Shown: positions 33,760 through 42,921, numbered from the stretch's first letter. The stretch: DNA of 64,000 nucleotides from Ferrovibrio sp. (GCF_019636075.1 NZ_JAHBYG010000013.1:16154-80153), one strand, 5' to 3'. Notes: generated from the sequence alone by a model not told the origin. Numbers and translations are program-made.

Positions 33760-35388
33760 TCACTGCGGCGCGAAAAACTCGGGTTGCGCGGCCAATGCGG
33801 CTGCATCCCAGATCACCATGATCCTGCCCCGCTTGGGCTGGGCATACAATGGCTTGGGGCCTTGCGCCAAGCGCTCCACACGATAACGGGCCACCATCCA
33901 GCCATTCGGATTGGCCGCGAACCACGCGGGAATATCGCGATATTCCACCTCGGGCAGCGGCTTCTCCAACCTCCCGAGAAATTGATATTCGCCATGGTAA
34001 TCGCCGGCGAAAGCCACCGGCCGGTCGGCATCCTGCGCCGATTTGATCACCATCGCCGCCGGCTTCATGTCGTAAGCCGCGCGGCCCGGCGCGAAACCGA
34101 TCAGATGCACCGACAGGAACAACGAAAGCGCCAGACACGACATGGCGATCAATTGCCGGTCCACCCTGGCATCGCGCGACAGCCAGAAAGCCAGCGCGCA
34201 GCCGACGAGCAGGCTGGCAGCGATTTCCAGCGGCACCGCCATCGACCAATCGGGCAGATCGTCCAGCTTGTCCACCAATTGCGGCACGAAAGGCACCAAG
34301 GCGATCAGCACAGCCAGCACGGCCACCAGGCCGATGGCCGGCAGCATGTCTACCGGCCGGGCCAGCACGCGGCCATTCTCCAGCGCCTGGGCCACCAGCA
34401 GCGCGAAAGGCGGAAACAGCGGCAGCAGGTAATGCGGCTGCTTGCCGCTGATGAAGCTGAACACCACCAGACCCACCAGGCCGGCCACCAGGCAGAAGCG
34501 CACATTGGCATCGCTCCAACCGACCCGGCCAAACCACATCGCGCGCCAGGCCGGCCGCCAGAACAGCCAGGGCAGCAGCAACAGCGGCAGCATCGGCAGA
34601 TACCACCAGAGCGGCCGCTTATGGGCGAAGCTGTCTTTCACCCGGCCAGCGGTCTGGCCCCAAAGCAACGCCTGCTTGAAGGCCGCCCCGCCGGCTTCGG
34701 CGGCCGGCAGCGCCCAGGCCAGGCCGATGGCCGCGCCCAGCGCAATCGCCCCCAGCAGGCCGAGATACCAACGCAGCCAATTCTGCTTCACCTCAGCCCA
34801 GAGCGGCGCCAGCAAGGCCGGCGGCAGCGCGTAGACCAGGATGGCCGGGCCTTTCGACAGCACGCCAAGGCCGATGGCCAAGCCATACAGCGCCAGACCG
34901 CGCCAGAAATATCCGTAGCGCAAAGCCAGGGCCAGGCCGCACCAGCCCAGCAGGGCGAAGCAGGCCATCATCAGATCGAACATGGTGAGGGTGGAAAACA
35001 GTAGCCACCAGGCGCCGGTGAGCAGGATGGGCAAGGCCAGCGCGCCGATGCGGCGGCCCTGCTCGCCCGGCCAGAGCAGGCGGGCCAGCCACAGCACCTG
35101 GCCCAGCGCGGCCAGGCCGAAAAGCGGCGCCACCAGACGCGGCCAGAGATCATTCACGCCGAAGATCATCCAGCCGATGCGGATGATCCAGAACAGCAGC
35201 GGCGGCTTGTGGTGATAGGGCTCGCCATTGAGTAGCGGCACCAGCCAGTGATCGGCCAGGTGCATCTCCCAGGCCACCGTTACATAGCGCGTCTCGTCGA
35301 TCGGCATCAGCGGCCGCGCGATCATCGCCGCGGCCAGGGCCAGCAGCCAGATCAGCAGGCTGAAGCCGATCAGCGCGCGGCTGTTCAT
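33760..35388 (-). CDS. ArnT-like glycosyltransferase (GT83/PMT family)
   Basis: 542 aa from the ATG at 35388, which overlaps the LAB_N stop by 4 bases. About 12 transmembrane helices follow the signature IARPLMPIDETRYVTVAWEMHLADHWLVPLLNGEPYHHKPPLLFWII, including the Asp-Glu (DE) of the PMT catalytic loop. The C-terminal periplasmic part (AGDYHGEYQFLGRLEKPLPEVEYRDIPAWF) is ArnT-like. It would transfer a sugar from undecaprenyl phosphate to lipid A or another envelope acceptor. Confidence 0.9.
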   Translation of the reverse strand: MNSRALIGFSLLIWLLALAAAMIARPLMPIDETRYVTVAWEMHLADHWLVPLLNGEPYHHKPPLLFWIIRIGWMIFGVNDLWPRLVAPLFGLAALGQVLWLARLLWPGEQGRRIGALALPILLTGAWWLLFSTLTMFDLMMACFALLGWCGLALALRYGYFWRGLALYGLAIGLGVLSKGPAILVYALPPALLAPLWAEVKQNWLRWYLGLLGAIALGAAIGLAWALPAAEAGGAAFKQALLWGQTAGRVKDSFAHKRPLWWYLPMLPLLLLPWLFWRPAWRAMWFGRVGWSDANVRFCLVAGLVGLVVFSFISGKQPHYLLPLFPPFALLVAQALENGRVLARPVDMLPAIGLVAVLAVLIALVPFVPQLVDKLDDLPDWSMAVPLEIAASLLVGCALAFWLSRDARVDRQLIAMSCLALSLFLSVHLIGFAPGRAAYDMKPAAMVIKSAQDADRPVAFAGDYHGEYQFLGRLEKPLPEVEYRDIPAWFAANPNGWMVARYRVERLAQGPKPLYAQPKRGRIMVIWDAAALAAQPEFFAPQ

Positions 35389-35702
35389 CCGGCCGCCTTT
35401 TCGGTCGCCTGCTGGCGGCGCTCGCGGTAGATCAGATGCAGGTTGCGGGCATAGACGAACAGGCCGCTGCTCTGGCCCAGGATGAACACCAGGTTGGCGA
35501 TATGGATCGAGTAGATCAGCAGGATCACGCCGCCGGCCACGCTGAGATACCAGAAGAGCAACGGGATTTCGCTGCGCTTCACGCGCTCGGAATGAATCCA
35601 TTGCACGATGAAGCGCGAGGCGAACACTGCCTGGCCGAAAAAGCCGATGGCGGCCCAGATATTCAGGTTGTCGAGCAGGCGCTCGAGATATTCGGCGAAC
35701 AT
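35385..35702 (-). CDS. Lipid A biosynthesis N-terminal domain (LAB_N) membrane protein
   Basis: 105 aa, three transmembrane helices. The LAB_N pattern is clear: LNIWAAIGFFGQAVFASRFIVQWIHSERVKRSEIPLLFWYLSVAGGVILLIYSIHIANLVFILGQSSGLFVYARNLHLI. Stand-alone LAB_N proteins usually lie between a GT2 and an ArnT-like transferase and are thought to aid lipid-linked sugar transfer. It starts 5 bases after the GT2 stop and overlaps the ArnT-like gene by 4 bases, so all three are translationally linked. Confidence 0.92.
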   Translation of the reverse strand: MFAEYLERLLDNLNIWAAIGFFGQAVFASRFIVQWIHSERVKRSEIPLLFWYLSVAGGVILLIYSIHIANLVFILGQSSGLFVYARNLHLIYRERRQQATEKAAG

Positions 35703-35707
35703 GATCG

Positions 35708-36490
35708 CTACTCCAAATCCTGGCCGCGCAGATCCTGGCTGCCGCCGCTATCGCGCCAACGGCGCTGCAGCCAGCTTACGCCGACCAGATCCACCAGGCC
35801 CACCTTCAGGCGGCCCCAGGTGCCATAATGAGAAACGCCGCCCTGGCGTGGACGGTGATTCACCGGCACCGACCTTACCTGCCCGCCCTGGCGCAATACC
35901 AGGGCCGGCAGAAAGCGGTGCATGTGATCGAAAGCCGGCAGCGACAGGAACAGCGCGCGCGACAGCATCTTCAGGCCGCAGCCGGTATCGGGCGTGGCAT
36001 CCTTCAGCAAAGCCGAACGCACCCGGTTGGCGATGCGCGAGGAATAGCGCTTCACCCAGCTATCCTGCCGCCGGGTGCGATGGCCGGCGATCAGCAGGTT
36101 ATGGCCGCCATCGGCCTCGGCGCGCAAAGCCTGCCACAAGGCCGGCAGATCGGCGGGGTCGTTCTGGCCATCGCCATCAAGGGTGGCGATGAAGGGCGCA
36201 CGCGCCGCCTTCACCCCGCTCAGCACCGCCATAGACTGGCCGGCATTGCGGCGATGGCGGATCGGCCGCAATTCCGGCATCGCGGCTGCGGTCTGGCGCA
36301 GAATGGCGGGGGTGGCATCGGTGGAGCAATCGTCCACCGCCACGATCTCGAACGCCACCCGGCCGCGCAGGGCCGCGCAAATCTCCGCCAGCAGCGAGGC
36401 GATGTTCTCGGCCTCGTTATGCACGGGGATGACGACAGAAAGCTCTGGAGAAAGCTCTGGGGAGGATTCGGGTATGCCGGCTTGGGACAT
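35708..36490 (-). CDS. GT2 polyprenyl-phosphate glycosyltransferase (DPM1/ArnC-like)
   Basis: 260 aa from the ATG at 36490; an ATG at 36529 is possible and neither has a good ribosome site. The catalytic domain starts ELSVVIPVHNEAENIASLLAEI, with FEIVAVDDCSTDAT (nucleotide-binding DD), FIATLDGDGQNDPADLPALW (DxD metal site) and KRYSSRIANRVRSALLKDATPDTGCGLKMLSRALF. It lacks the two C-terminal membrane helices of ArnC, like DPM1-type enzymes. It would load a sugar on undecaprenyl phosphate for the ArnT-like protein. Confidence 0.88.
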   Translation of the reverse strand: MSQAGIPESSPELSPELSVVIPVHNEAENIASLLAEICAALRGRVAFEIVAVDDCSTDATPAILRQTAAAMPELRPIRHRRNAGQSMAVLSGVKAARAPFIATLDGDGQNDPADLPALWQALRAEADGGHNLLIAGHRTRRQDSWVKRYSSRIANRVRSALLKDATPDTGCGLKMLSRALFLSLPAFDHMHRFLPALVLRQGGQVRSVPVNHRPRQGGVSHYGTWGRLKVGLVDLVGVSWLQRRWRDSGGSQDLRGQDLE

Positions 36491-36629
36491 GGCGGCTTGT
36501 TCTATAATCGTACAGGAACGGCAAGACAAGCTGCCCGGACCGGCTTTAACAGGGCTTTGCTGGACATTTCAAAGCCCCTCCCGCCGGGGTAGAGTGGTTT
36601 TGGAATCAGAATTATGGAGGGTTTCAGGG

Positions 36630-37388
36630 ATGCGTCTGGCCAGCAAGATAGCCATTGTCACAGGCGGCGGCTCGGGTTTCGGCGAGGGCATCGCCAAGCG
36701 GTTTGCCGCCGAGGGTGCAGCCGTGACCATTGCCGACCTGAACCTGGCCGGCGCCGAACGGGTGGCCAGCGAGATCAATCAGGCCGGCGGCAAGGCCCTG
36801 GCGGTGACCGTGGATGTGAGCAACAACGCCGCCATGCAGGCCATGGTGGCGGCCTGCGTGGGCAAATTCGGCGGCCTCGATATCGTGGTGAACAATGCCG
36901 GCATGCCGCAGCGCAATGCCTCGATGCTGGATACCGACGAAGCCACCTTCGACCGCATCTTCGCGGTGAACGTAAAAAGCATCTATCTCTCCGCCCAGCA
37001 TGCCATCCCGGAAATGCGCAAGCGCGGCGGCGGCTGCTTCATCAACATCGCCTCCACCGGCGGCGTGCGGCCCCGCCCCGGCCTGGCCTGGTATAACGGC
37101 TCCAAGGGCGCGGTGATCACGCTCACCCGCGCCATGGCGGTGGAACTGGCGCCCGAACAGATCCGTGTGAATGCGCTGAACCCGGTGGCCGGCCTCACCC
37201 CGATGCTGAAGGAATTCATGGGCGGCCAGGAAACCGACGAGATGCGTGCGAAGTTCGTGGCCACGATTCCGATCGGCCGTTTCTCCACGCCGCAGGATAT
37301 CGCCAATGCCGCGCTCTATCTCGCCTCCGATGAAGCCAACTTCATCACCGGGGTCTGCATGGAAGTGGATGGCGGCCGATGTATCTGA
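36630..37388 (+). CDS. Short-chain dehydrogenase/reductase (FabG-like)
   Basis: 252 aa, ATG behind GGAGG. Classical SDR: cofactor motif VTGGGSGFGEGIA (residues 9-21), NNAGMP, Ser in NIASTGGVRP, and Y-x3-K in WYNGSKGAVITLT; the C-terminus ends SDEANFITGVCMEVDGGRCI. NAD(P)-dependent oxidoreduction of a hydroxy or keto group; substrate is unpredictable. The stop overlaps the ATG of the next gene by 10 bases, so the pair is cotranscribed. Confidence 0.92.
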   Translation: MRLASKIAIVTGGGSGFGEGIAKRFAAEGAAVTIADLNLAGAERVASEINQAGGKALAVTVDVSNNAAMQAMVAACVGKFGGLDIVVNNAGMPQRNASMLDTDEATFDRIFAVNVKSIYLSAQHAIPEMRKRGGGCFINIASTGGVRPRPGLAWYNGSKGAVITLTRAMAVELAPEQIRVNALNPVAGLTPMLKEFMGGQETDEMRAKFVATIPIGRFSTPQDIANAALYLASDEANFITGVCMEVDGGRCI

Positions 37389-37903
37389 CGAAACACGTGT
37401 ATCTCGGCAGGCTGATCTGCGCGCTGGCGCTGCTGGCCGGCGCAATGACCGGCCATGTTGCCTGGGCGCAACAGGCCCCTGCTAATCAAGCACCGGCGAA
37501 TCAAGCACCGGCGAATCAGGCCCCAGCCAATCAGGCCCTGCCGGAAACCGCGGCGCCGCCAGCAGCCCAGACACCCGCCCCGGCTGCGCGCCAGGCACCC
37601 GCACGCCGCAACCAGCCGGCGCAGATCGGCCTGCCCGCTCCCACGCCGATTGCCGAGATTCCGCGCGGCAAGACCGTGCTGCTAGCCGGCACTCTGATGT
37701 CGCCGCAACAGCGCACCTTCGTGCTGAACGATGGCAATTCCTCCATCGTGATCCAGCTCGGCCCCTCCTGGCGCGACCTGACCAGGCTTTCGCCCGGCGC
37801 CCGCGTGCGCGTGCTGGGCCAGATGGACCCCTATGGCACGCCGACCTTCCGCGCCGGCAGCGTCATCCTCGACGATGGCCGCGTGATCGTGGTGCCGAAT
37901 TAG
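37379..37903 (+). CDS. Secreted OB-fold-like protein with QAPAN repeats
   Basis: 174 aa. A signal peptide (LICALALLAGAMTGHVAWA) is followed by a disordered linker with four QAPAN units (residues about 32-51) and a Pro/Ala-rich stretch. The C-terminal 85 residues (GKTVLLAGTLMSPQQRTFVLNDGNSSIVIQLGPSWRDLTRLSPGARVRVLGQMD) look like a small beta-barrel of the bacterial OB-fold type found in periplasmic proteins. Function unknown. It overlaps the SDR gene by 10 bases. Confidence 0.75.
   Translation: MYLTKHVYLGRLICALALLAGAMTGHVAWAQQAPANQAPANQAPANQAPANQALPETAAPPAAQTPAPAARQAPARRNQPAQIGLPAPTPIAEIPRGKTVLLAGTLMSPQQRTFVLNDGNSSIVIQLGPSWRDLTRLSPGARVRVLGQMDPYGTPTFRAGSVILDDGRVIVVPN
37472..37531 (+). repeat. 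Four in-frame 15-bp repeats encoding QAPAN
   Basis: Four consecutive 15-base units encode Gln-Ala-Pro-Ala-Asn. Units 2 and 3 (37487-37516) are identical, the outer ones differ at synonymous sites, indicating recent slippage or unequal exchange inside the linker of the secreted protein. Confidence 0.9.
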
Positions 37904-37914
37904 CCTGAGCTTTT

Positions 37915-38391
37915 TTACAGCCGCGACAGATCCTCGATGGCATCCAGCACCAGGCCGGTGCCGACCGCGATGAGAAGGATATCGCCGGCCACCCGCACGA
38001 AGCGGGCATTCTGCGGCGATGACAGCCGGATCGAAAGCTCGCGCGGCAATTCGTGATAGATCACATCGCGCGGCAGCGGGCGGCCAAGCTGCCATTTCTT
38101 CGCCTGGCCCGGCGGCATGCAGCCATTGTTCTTCTTCGCCAGGCCCGGCGGGCAATGGCCGCCCTGCATGGCGCTGCGATAATAATCGCGGATGATGCCC
38201 TCGTTGCCGCTGCCGATATGAATGCTGATCGAGGTGCCGCCTGGCCCCCCGGGATTTCCAGGATTGCCCTTGCCATGCTGGCCCTGCTGCGGGCCGCCAC
38301 GATCCGGCTTGTCTGCCCAGGCTTGATACGGGGCAACGCCGCCCATCAGCAAGGCGGCAATGACGGCGAGCGAAGTTAGGATGCGGGGCAT
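37915..38391 (-). CDS. RcnB/CigR-like periplasmic or membrane-anchored protein
   Basis: 158 aa from the ATG at 38391, 6 bases after AGGAG; an ATG 21 bases earlier is less suited. A signal peptide ends near AYQAWA. A Gly/Pro-rich low-complexity region (PDRGGPQQGQHGKGNPGNPGGPGG) follows. The core CPPGLAKKNNGCMPPGQAKKWQLGRPLPRDVIYHELP resembles RcnB and CigR families, and the C-terminus has a hydrophobic helix (GDILLIAVGTGLVLDAIEDL). CigR-type proteins are membrane-associated anti-virulence regulators; the function here is unknown. Confidence 0.75.
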   Translation of the reverse strand: MPRILTSLAVIAALLMGGVAPYQAWADKPDRGGPQQGQHGKGNPGNPGGPGGTSISIHIGSGNEGIIRDYYRSAMQGGHCPPGLAKKNNGCMPPGQAKKWQLGRPLPRDVIYHELPRELSIRLSSPQNARFVRVAGDILLIAVGTGLVLDAIEDLSRL

Positions 38392-38502
38392 GGGGGCTCC
38401 TGTCTGCATCATGGCTACAGACAGGAGTATTTTTTCGGATTGCAGCGAAAAGATGGCGCCGTTAAGCCGCTTTCGTGTGCGTCGTCACACCCTTGCCAGT
38501 CC

Positions 38503-40176
38503 CTAGCCCTTCGCCTTGAGGCCGGCCTCGCGGATCTGGCTGAGCGTGGCGCGTGGCGAAAGCTGCTCTGGGTCGATGCGCAATTCGATGATGGCAGGTT
38601 TGCCGGAAGCCCGCGCGCGTTCGAAAGCGGCGGGGAATTCCTCGGTGCGTGCAACGGTTTCGCCATGGCCGCCATAGGCCCGCGCCAAGGCCGCGAAATC
38701 CGGGTTGAACAATTCGGTGCCGCTGATGCGGGTGGGATATTCGCGCTCCTGATGCATGCGGATGGTGCCGTAGATGCCGTTATTCACCACGATCACGATC
38801 ACGGCGGCGCCGTATTGCATGGCGGTGGAGAATTCCTGCTGCGTCATCTGGAAACAGCCATCGCCGGCAAAGGCAATAGTGACGCGGTCGGGATAAGCCA
38901 GCTTGGAAGCCACCGCGCCCGGCAGGCCGTAGCCCATCGAACCCGAGGTGGGCGCAAGCTGGGTGCCATGGCGACGATAGCGATAGAAGCGATGCAGCCA
39001 GGTGGCGTAATTGCCGGCGCCATTGGTGCAGACCGTGTCGGCCGGCGTGTTGGCACGCAGCCAGGCCACGACCTCCGACAATTGCAGATCGCCCGGCGAT
39101 TTGGTGGGCTGCTGCCAGGCCTCGTAATCGGCCCGCATCTGCTTGGTGCGCGCGGCCCAGCGTGAACCGTCGATCCGCCCCAGCGCCAGCGCGGCGGCAA
39201 TGAAAGCGCGGCTGGAGGCGTTGATCGCCAGGGTGGGCTGATAGACGCGGTTGAGTTCTTCCGCACCCGCATGGATGTGGATCATCTTCTGCTTCGGCAC
39301 CGGCAGATCGAACAGGGTATAGCCGCCGGTGCTCATCTCGCCCATGCGAGTGCCGAGCAGGATCAGCAGATCGGCCTGCTTCACCTGCTCCGCCAGCTTC
39401 GGGTTGGGGCCGATGCCGAGTTCGCCGACATAATTGGGGAAATCGTTATCGATATAATCCTGGCGGCGGAAACTGGGCGCCACCGGCAAATCGCAAGCCT
39501 GCGCAAACGCCTGGGTTTGCAGCCGCAACGCCTCGCTCCAACCGCCGCCGCCGATGATCAGCAGCGGACGCTCGGCAGCCTGCAGCATGGCTTTGAACTG
39601 CGCCATATCGTCTGGCCCCGGATGCGCCTCCGCCGGCTTGACCAGCGGCACATCGGCAACATCGGCGCTATCGGTGAGCATGTCTTCCGGCAATGCCAGC
39701 ACCACCGGGCCGGGGCGGCCGGATTTCGCCACCGAGAAGGCACGGGCCATGTATTCCGGGATACGCGCCACATCGTCGATCTGCGCCACCCACTTGGCCA
39801 TCTGGCCGAACATGCGGCGATAGTCGATCTCCTGGAACGCCTCGCGCTCGATCATGTCGCGGCCCACCTGGCCAATCAGCAGGATCATCGGCGTGGAATC
39901 CTGGAAGGCCACATGTACGCCGGCCGAGGCATTGGTGGCGCCGGGGCCGCGCGTGACCATGCAGATGCCCACCTTGCCGGTGGTCTTGGCATAGGCATCG
40001 GCCATCATCGCCGCGCCGCCTTCCTGGCGATTGCAGATGAAGCGGATCGCATTGGCATGTTCATGCAGCGCATCCAGCACCGCCAGATAGCTTTCGCCCG
40101 GCACGCCGAACACCGTATCGACGCCTTGAATCCGCAATTGCTCGACCAAAATCCGGCCGCCGGTCCGCATACTCAT
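38503..40176 (-). CDS. Thiamine-pyrophosphate enzyme, acetolactate synthase-like
   Basis: 557 aa with the three-domain arrangement. N-terminal TPP domain: VFGVPGESYLAVLDAL, catalytic Glu in ICNRQEGGAAMMADAYAKTTGK, TRGPGATNASAGVHVAFQDSTPMILLIGQV. Central domain follows; C-terminal pyrophosphate motif GDGCFQMTQQEFSTAMQYGAAVIVIVVNNGIYG. It is shorter than biosynthetic AHAS large subunits and no ilvN is adjacent, so a catabolic role (for example sulfopyruvate or other 2-oxoacid decarboxylation) is as likely as acetolactate synthesis. Confidence 0.88.
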   Translation of the reverse strand: MSMRTGGRILVEQLRIQGVDTVFGVPGESYLAVLDALHEHANAIRFICNRQEGGAAMMADAYAKTTGKVGICMVTRGPGATNASAGVHVAFQDSTPMILLIGQVGRDMIEREAFQEIDYRRMFGQMAKWVAQIDDVARIPEYMARAFSVAKSGRPGPVVLALPEDMLTDSADVADVPLVKPAEAHPGPDDMAQFKAMLQAAERPLLIIGGGGWSEALRLQTQAFAQACDLPVAPSFRRQDYIDNDFPNYVGELGIGPNPKLAEQVKQADLLILLGTRMGEMSTGGYTLFDLPVPKQKMIHIHAGAEELNRVYQPTLAINASSRAFIAAALALGRIDGSRWAARTKQMRADYEAWQQPTKSPGDLQLSEVVAWLRANTPADTVCTNGAGNYATWLHRFYRYRRHGTQLAPTSGSMGYGLPGAVASKLAYPDRVTIAFAGDGCFQMTQQEFSTAMQYGAAVIVIVVNNGIYGTIRMHQEREYPTRISGTELFNPDFAALARAYGGHGETVARTEEFPAAFERARASGKPAIIELRIDPEQLSPRATLSQIREAGLKAKG

Positions 40177-40277
40177 CCGCGAAGACTCCTGCTGAAAAAA
40201 CCAGCGGCCAGATTAGGCAGGCCGGTCGCCCAACTCAAGGCGCGGCTCACCCTGCGGGACGGATATTGCGCGGGGTT

Positions 40278-40676
40278 TCAAACCCAATTCTCCACCTGCA
40301 AACCTGGCATACGGTCGAATTCGCGCGTGTTATTGGTCACTAGCACCAAACCCTCGCTGCGTGCATGGGCGCCAATCATCATGTCATGCACTCCGCAAGG
40401 CTGGCCGGCACGGCGCAAAACTGCACGCAGATCGCCATAATGCTCGGCAGCCTTGCCCGCAAAGGGCAGAATCTCCAGACGCGCGGCGAAATGCGCCAAT
40501 GCTTCGGCATTCTGCGCTTGGCGGTCGGAATTGGCCACGCCGTAATGCAATTCCGCCAGCGTTATGCTGGAAATGCAAAGCTCTTCTGCCTGCAGACTGA
40601 ACCGTTCGCCGAGCGATCTGGGCCGGTTCTTCATCACATAGATGCAGATATTGGTATTCAGCATATAGCGCAGCAT
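40278..40676 (-). CDS. vapC: VapC-like PIN-domain toxin with Asn at the first catalytic position
   Basis: 132 aa. Family VapC toxins cut initiator tRNA or other RNAs using four acidic residues. The first, normally Asp in MLDTN, is Asn7 here (codon AAT; MLRYMLNTNICIYVMKNRP). The others look intact: Glu in ITLAELHYG, Asp in HDMMIGAHARSEG, and the TNNTREF loop. Such a substitution is expected to abolish or strongly weaken metal-dependent cleavage. It shares one base with vapB (TGATG). Confidence 0.9.
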   Translation of the reverse strand: MLRYMLNTNICIYVMKNRPRSLGERFSLQAEELCISSITLAELHYGVANSDRQAQNAEALAHFAARLEILPFAGKAAEHYGDLRAVLRRAGQPCGVHDMMIGAHARSEGLVLVTNNTREFDRMPGLQVENWV

Positions 40677-40921
40677 CAGAGCGGTTCCCGCTCCTCTGCC
40701 GGAGCATCGCTGCGCTCGTCATCGCGCTCGACCATGAAATCCGCGCTGGCGCGTGGCCCAGAGGCAAAAAAATCATCCCAGCGTTTGCCTACAGGGCTCA
40801 GCAGCAGGCTCTGCCCCAGCCGGATGATTTCCACCTGTTTGATCTCGGGCGGAAAAGCCAATGCCTTAGGCAGCCGAACAGCCTGGGTGCGGTTATTGGT
40901 GAAGAGGCTGGATCTGATCAT
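40676..40921 (-). CDS. vapB: VapB-like AbrB-type antitoxin
   Basis: 81 aa. The N-terminal half is the swapped-hairpin AbrB DNA-binding fold (RSSLFTNNRTQAVRLPKALAFPPEIKQVEIIRLGQSLLLSP), identical in layout to VapB antitoxins partnered with tRNA-fMet-cleaving VapC. The C-terminal half (WDDFFASGPRASADFMVERDDE) is the toxin-wrapping tail. A 37-bp palindromic operator begins 10 bases before its ATG, supporting conditional autoregulation by the VapBC complex. Confidence 0.92.
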   Translation of the reverse strand: MIRSSLFTNNRTQAVRLPKALAFPPEIKQVEIIRLGQSLLLSPVGKRWDDFFASGPRASADFMVERDDERSDAPAEEREPL

Positions 40922-40930
40922 GGCACGTCA

Positions 40931-40967
40931 CCGCCTATGTATATTCCAATGGGATATACATAGGCGG
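40931..40967. promoter_or_regulatory. vapBC operator palindrome
   Basis: CCGCCTATGTATAT (40931-40944) and ATATACATAGGCGG (40954-40967) are perfect 14-bp inverted arms around TCCAATGGG. The AT-rich core doubles as a likely -10 region. Size, symmetry and position just before vapB fit the VapBC operator. Confidence 0.85.
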
Positions 40968-41010
40968 CTTGGCCGGGAATTGCAAGATAGCCCCTAATTC
41001 TTTAAACGCC

Positions 41011-42921
41011 CTACCCCTTCAGCCGGAAGAAGCCGACCAATTGCGCCAGTTCGGTGGCCTGGCTGGCCAAAGATTGTGCGGCCGCAGTGGTTTCCTCCAC
41101 CAGGGCCGCGTTGCGCTGGGTCATCTCGTCCATGCTGGAAACGGCGGTGTTGATCTGGTCCAGCCCGGTGGCCTGTTCGCGGCTGGCCGCCGCGATCTCG
41201 GCCACGATATCCGACACCTTCTTCACCGCCGCCACGATCTCCGACAGGCTGGCGCCGGTCTGGTTCACCAATGCCGCGCCATCCTTCACCTGGGCGTTGG
41301 ATTCCGTGATCAGCGATTTGATCTCCTTGGAGGCATTGGCTGAACGCTGGGCCAGGGCACGCACTTCCTGCGCCACCACGGCAAAGCCCTTGCCGGCCTC
41401 GCCGGCGCGCGCGGCTTCCACGCTGGCATTCAAGGCCAGCAGATTGGTCTGGAAGGCGATCTCGTCGATCAGCGCCACGATATCGGAAATCTTGCGCGCA
41501 CTGTCCTCGATACGGCTGACCGCCGCCACGGCCTGCTGGGTGACATTGCCGCCCTTCTCGGCGGTATCGCGCGCCGCACCGGCAAGCTGGTTGGCGGCCT
41601 GGGCGTTGTCGGCATTCTGCCGCACGGTGGTGGTGATCTCATGCATCGAGGCGGCAGTCTGTTCGATGCTGGCAGCCTGGCTTTCGGTGCGTTGCGCCAG
41701 ATCCTGGCTGCCGGTGGAGATTTCGCCGGAAGCGCCGCGCACGGTTTCGGCGGTATGGCTGAGCCGGCCGGCAAAATCGCGTAGCCGTTCGGCCATGCTG
41801 TTTGCGCTGTCTTTCAACGTGCCGAACACGCCCTGATACTGCCCGCGCACCGCATGGGTGAGATCGCCCTGCGCCATGGCACCCATCACATTGGCGAGTT
41901 CGCCGGCCATGCCTTCCAGCGTATCGGTGAGGCTGTTGAGCTGCTGGCTGACGGCAAGATAAAAGCCTTCCTTGCCCTGCTGGCTGAGCCGTTCGGTGAA
42001 ATCGCCCTCGGCGATCTTGCCGCACAACGTGGCGATTTCCTGCGCCGCCTGGCGGTCGCGCGCTTCGGTTTCGGCGCGCTTGCGTTCGGCCTCCTGGCGC
42101 TGGGCGGCAATCTCGGCCTCGGCGCGCTCGCGGGCAATCATGCTGTCCTTGAATACCTGCACTGCCTTGGCCATGGCGCCGATCTCGTCGCCGCGCTCGG
42201 CGCCATCCACCTGGGTGGTAAGCTCGCCAGCGGCAAGCCGCCCCATCACGCCGGTGATGCGGCCGATCGGCCGGGTGATGGTAGCCACCACCACATAGAT
42301 GCCAAGCAACAGCGCAACCAGCACGCCGGCCACCATGCCCATGATCATCGCCGGTCTCTGCACCTCGTAGAATTGCGTCAACTCGTGATTGAGAGTGCTC
42401 ACCTGCTCGAAATTGCGCTGGGCGGCCACTTCCAATTGCTGGTTCAGGGTCTGGCGGTTGCGGCGATTGGCATCGTTGTCGCCATATTCGCGGCCCTGGG
42501 CGGGGCTGACCTCGGTGCCAAGCCGCACCAGTTCGGTGCGGAAGCTGACGAAATCCCCCACAGTCTTGAGAAAATCCTCGTAGCGCTGACGATCGGGTGC
42601 ATCCACCATCGGCCCGATATCGTTGGCCGCCTTCTGCAGCCGCTTGAGATTCTCAAGCAGCGGATTGCCGAAGCGTTTGGCCTCGTCGAAATCCCGCGAC
42701 ATGTAGATGCCACGGGAATCCATCACCACGGCGTAGACCAGCTTGTCCACCCGCTCGAGCAGGTTGCCGGTTTGCGACAGCACCTCCATGCGGTTGGTCT
42801 GCGCTTCGTAGCGATCCAGCGCATTGATGCCGGTATAGCCGACGCCGGCCGCCACCAGCGACAGCAGGATCAGCACTGAAAACACTCTTGGGCCGATATT
42901 GATCCGCGACAGGTTAAGCAT
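41011..42921 (-). CDS. Methyl-accepting chemotaxis protein
   Basis: 636 aa from the ATG at 42921, chosen for a G-rich ribosome site; an ATG 12 bases earlier is possible. A transmembrane helix ([20 protein letters not shown]) precedes a four-helix-bundle-like periplasmic domain of about 155 residues and a second helix ([24 protein letters not shown]). HAMP ([19 protein letters not shown]) and a second HAMP-like segment ([13 protein letters not shown]) follow. The signalling hairpin is [44 protein letters not shown]. No pentapeptide CheR tether is seen at the end. Confidence 0.95.
   Translation of the reverse strand: MLNLSRINIGPRVFSVLILLSLVAAGVGYTGINALDRYEAQTNRMEVLSQTGNLLERVDKLVYAVVMDSRGIYMSRDFDEAKRFGNPLLENLKRLQKAANDIGPMVDAPDRQRYEDFLKTVGDFVSFRTELVRLGTEVSPAQGREYGDNDANRRNRQTLNQQLEVAAQRNFEQVSTLNHELTQFYEVQRPAMIMGMVAGVLVALLLGIYVVVATITRPIGRITGVMGRLAAGELTTQVDGAERGDEIGAMAKAVQVFKDSMIARERAEAEIAAQRQEAERKRAETEARDRQAAQEIATLCGKIAEGDFTERLSQQGKEGFYLAVSQQLNSLTDTLEGMAGELANVMGAMAQGDLTHAVRGQYQGVFGTLKDSANSMAERLRDFAGRLSHTAETVRGASGEISTGSQDLAQRTESQAASIEQTAASMHEITTTVRQNADNAQAANQLAGAARDTAEKGGNVTQQAVAAVSRIEDSARKISDIVALIDEIAFQTNLLALNASVEAARAGEAGKGFAVVAQEVRALAQRSANASKEIKSLITESNAQVKDGAALVNQTGASLSEIVAAVKKVSDIVAEIAAASREQATGLDQINTAVSSMDEMTQRNAALVEETTAAAQSLASQATELAQLVGFFRLKG

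Noticed and set aside
36075..36629. Upstream extension of the SDR frame over the GT2 gene
   Set aside because: It is antisense to the GT2 catalytic domain; the ATG at 36630 follows GGAGG and begins the normal SDR N-terminus.
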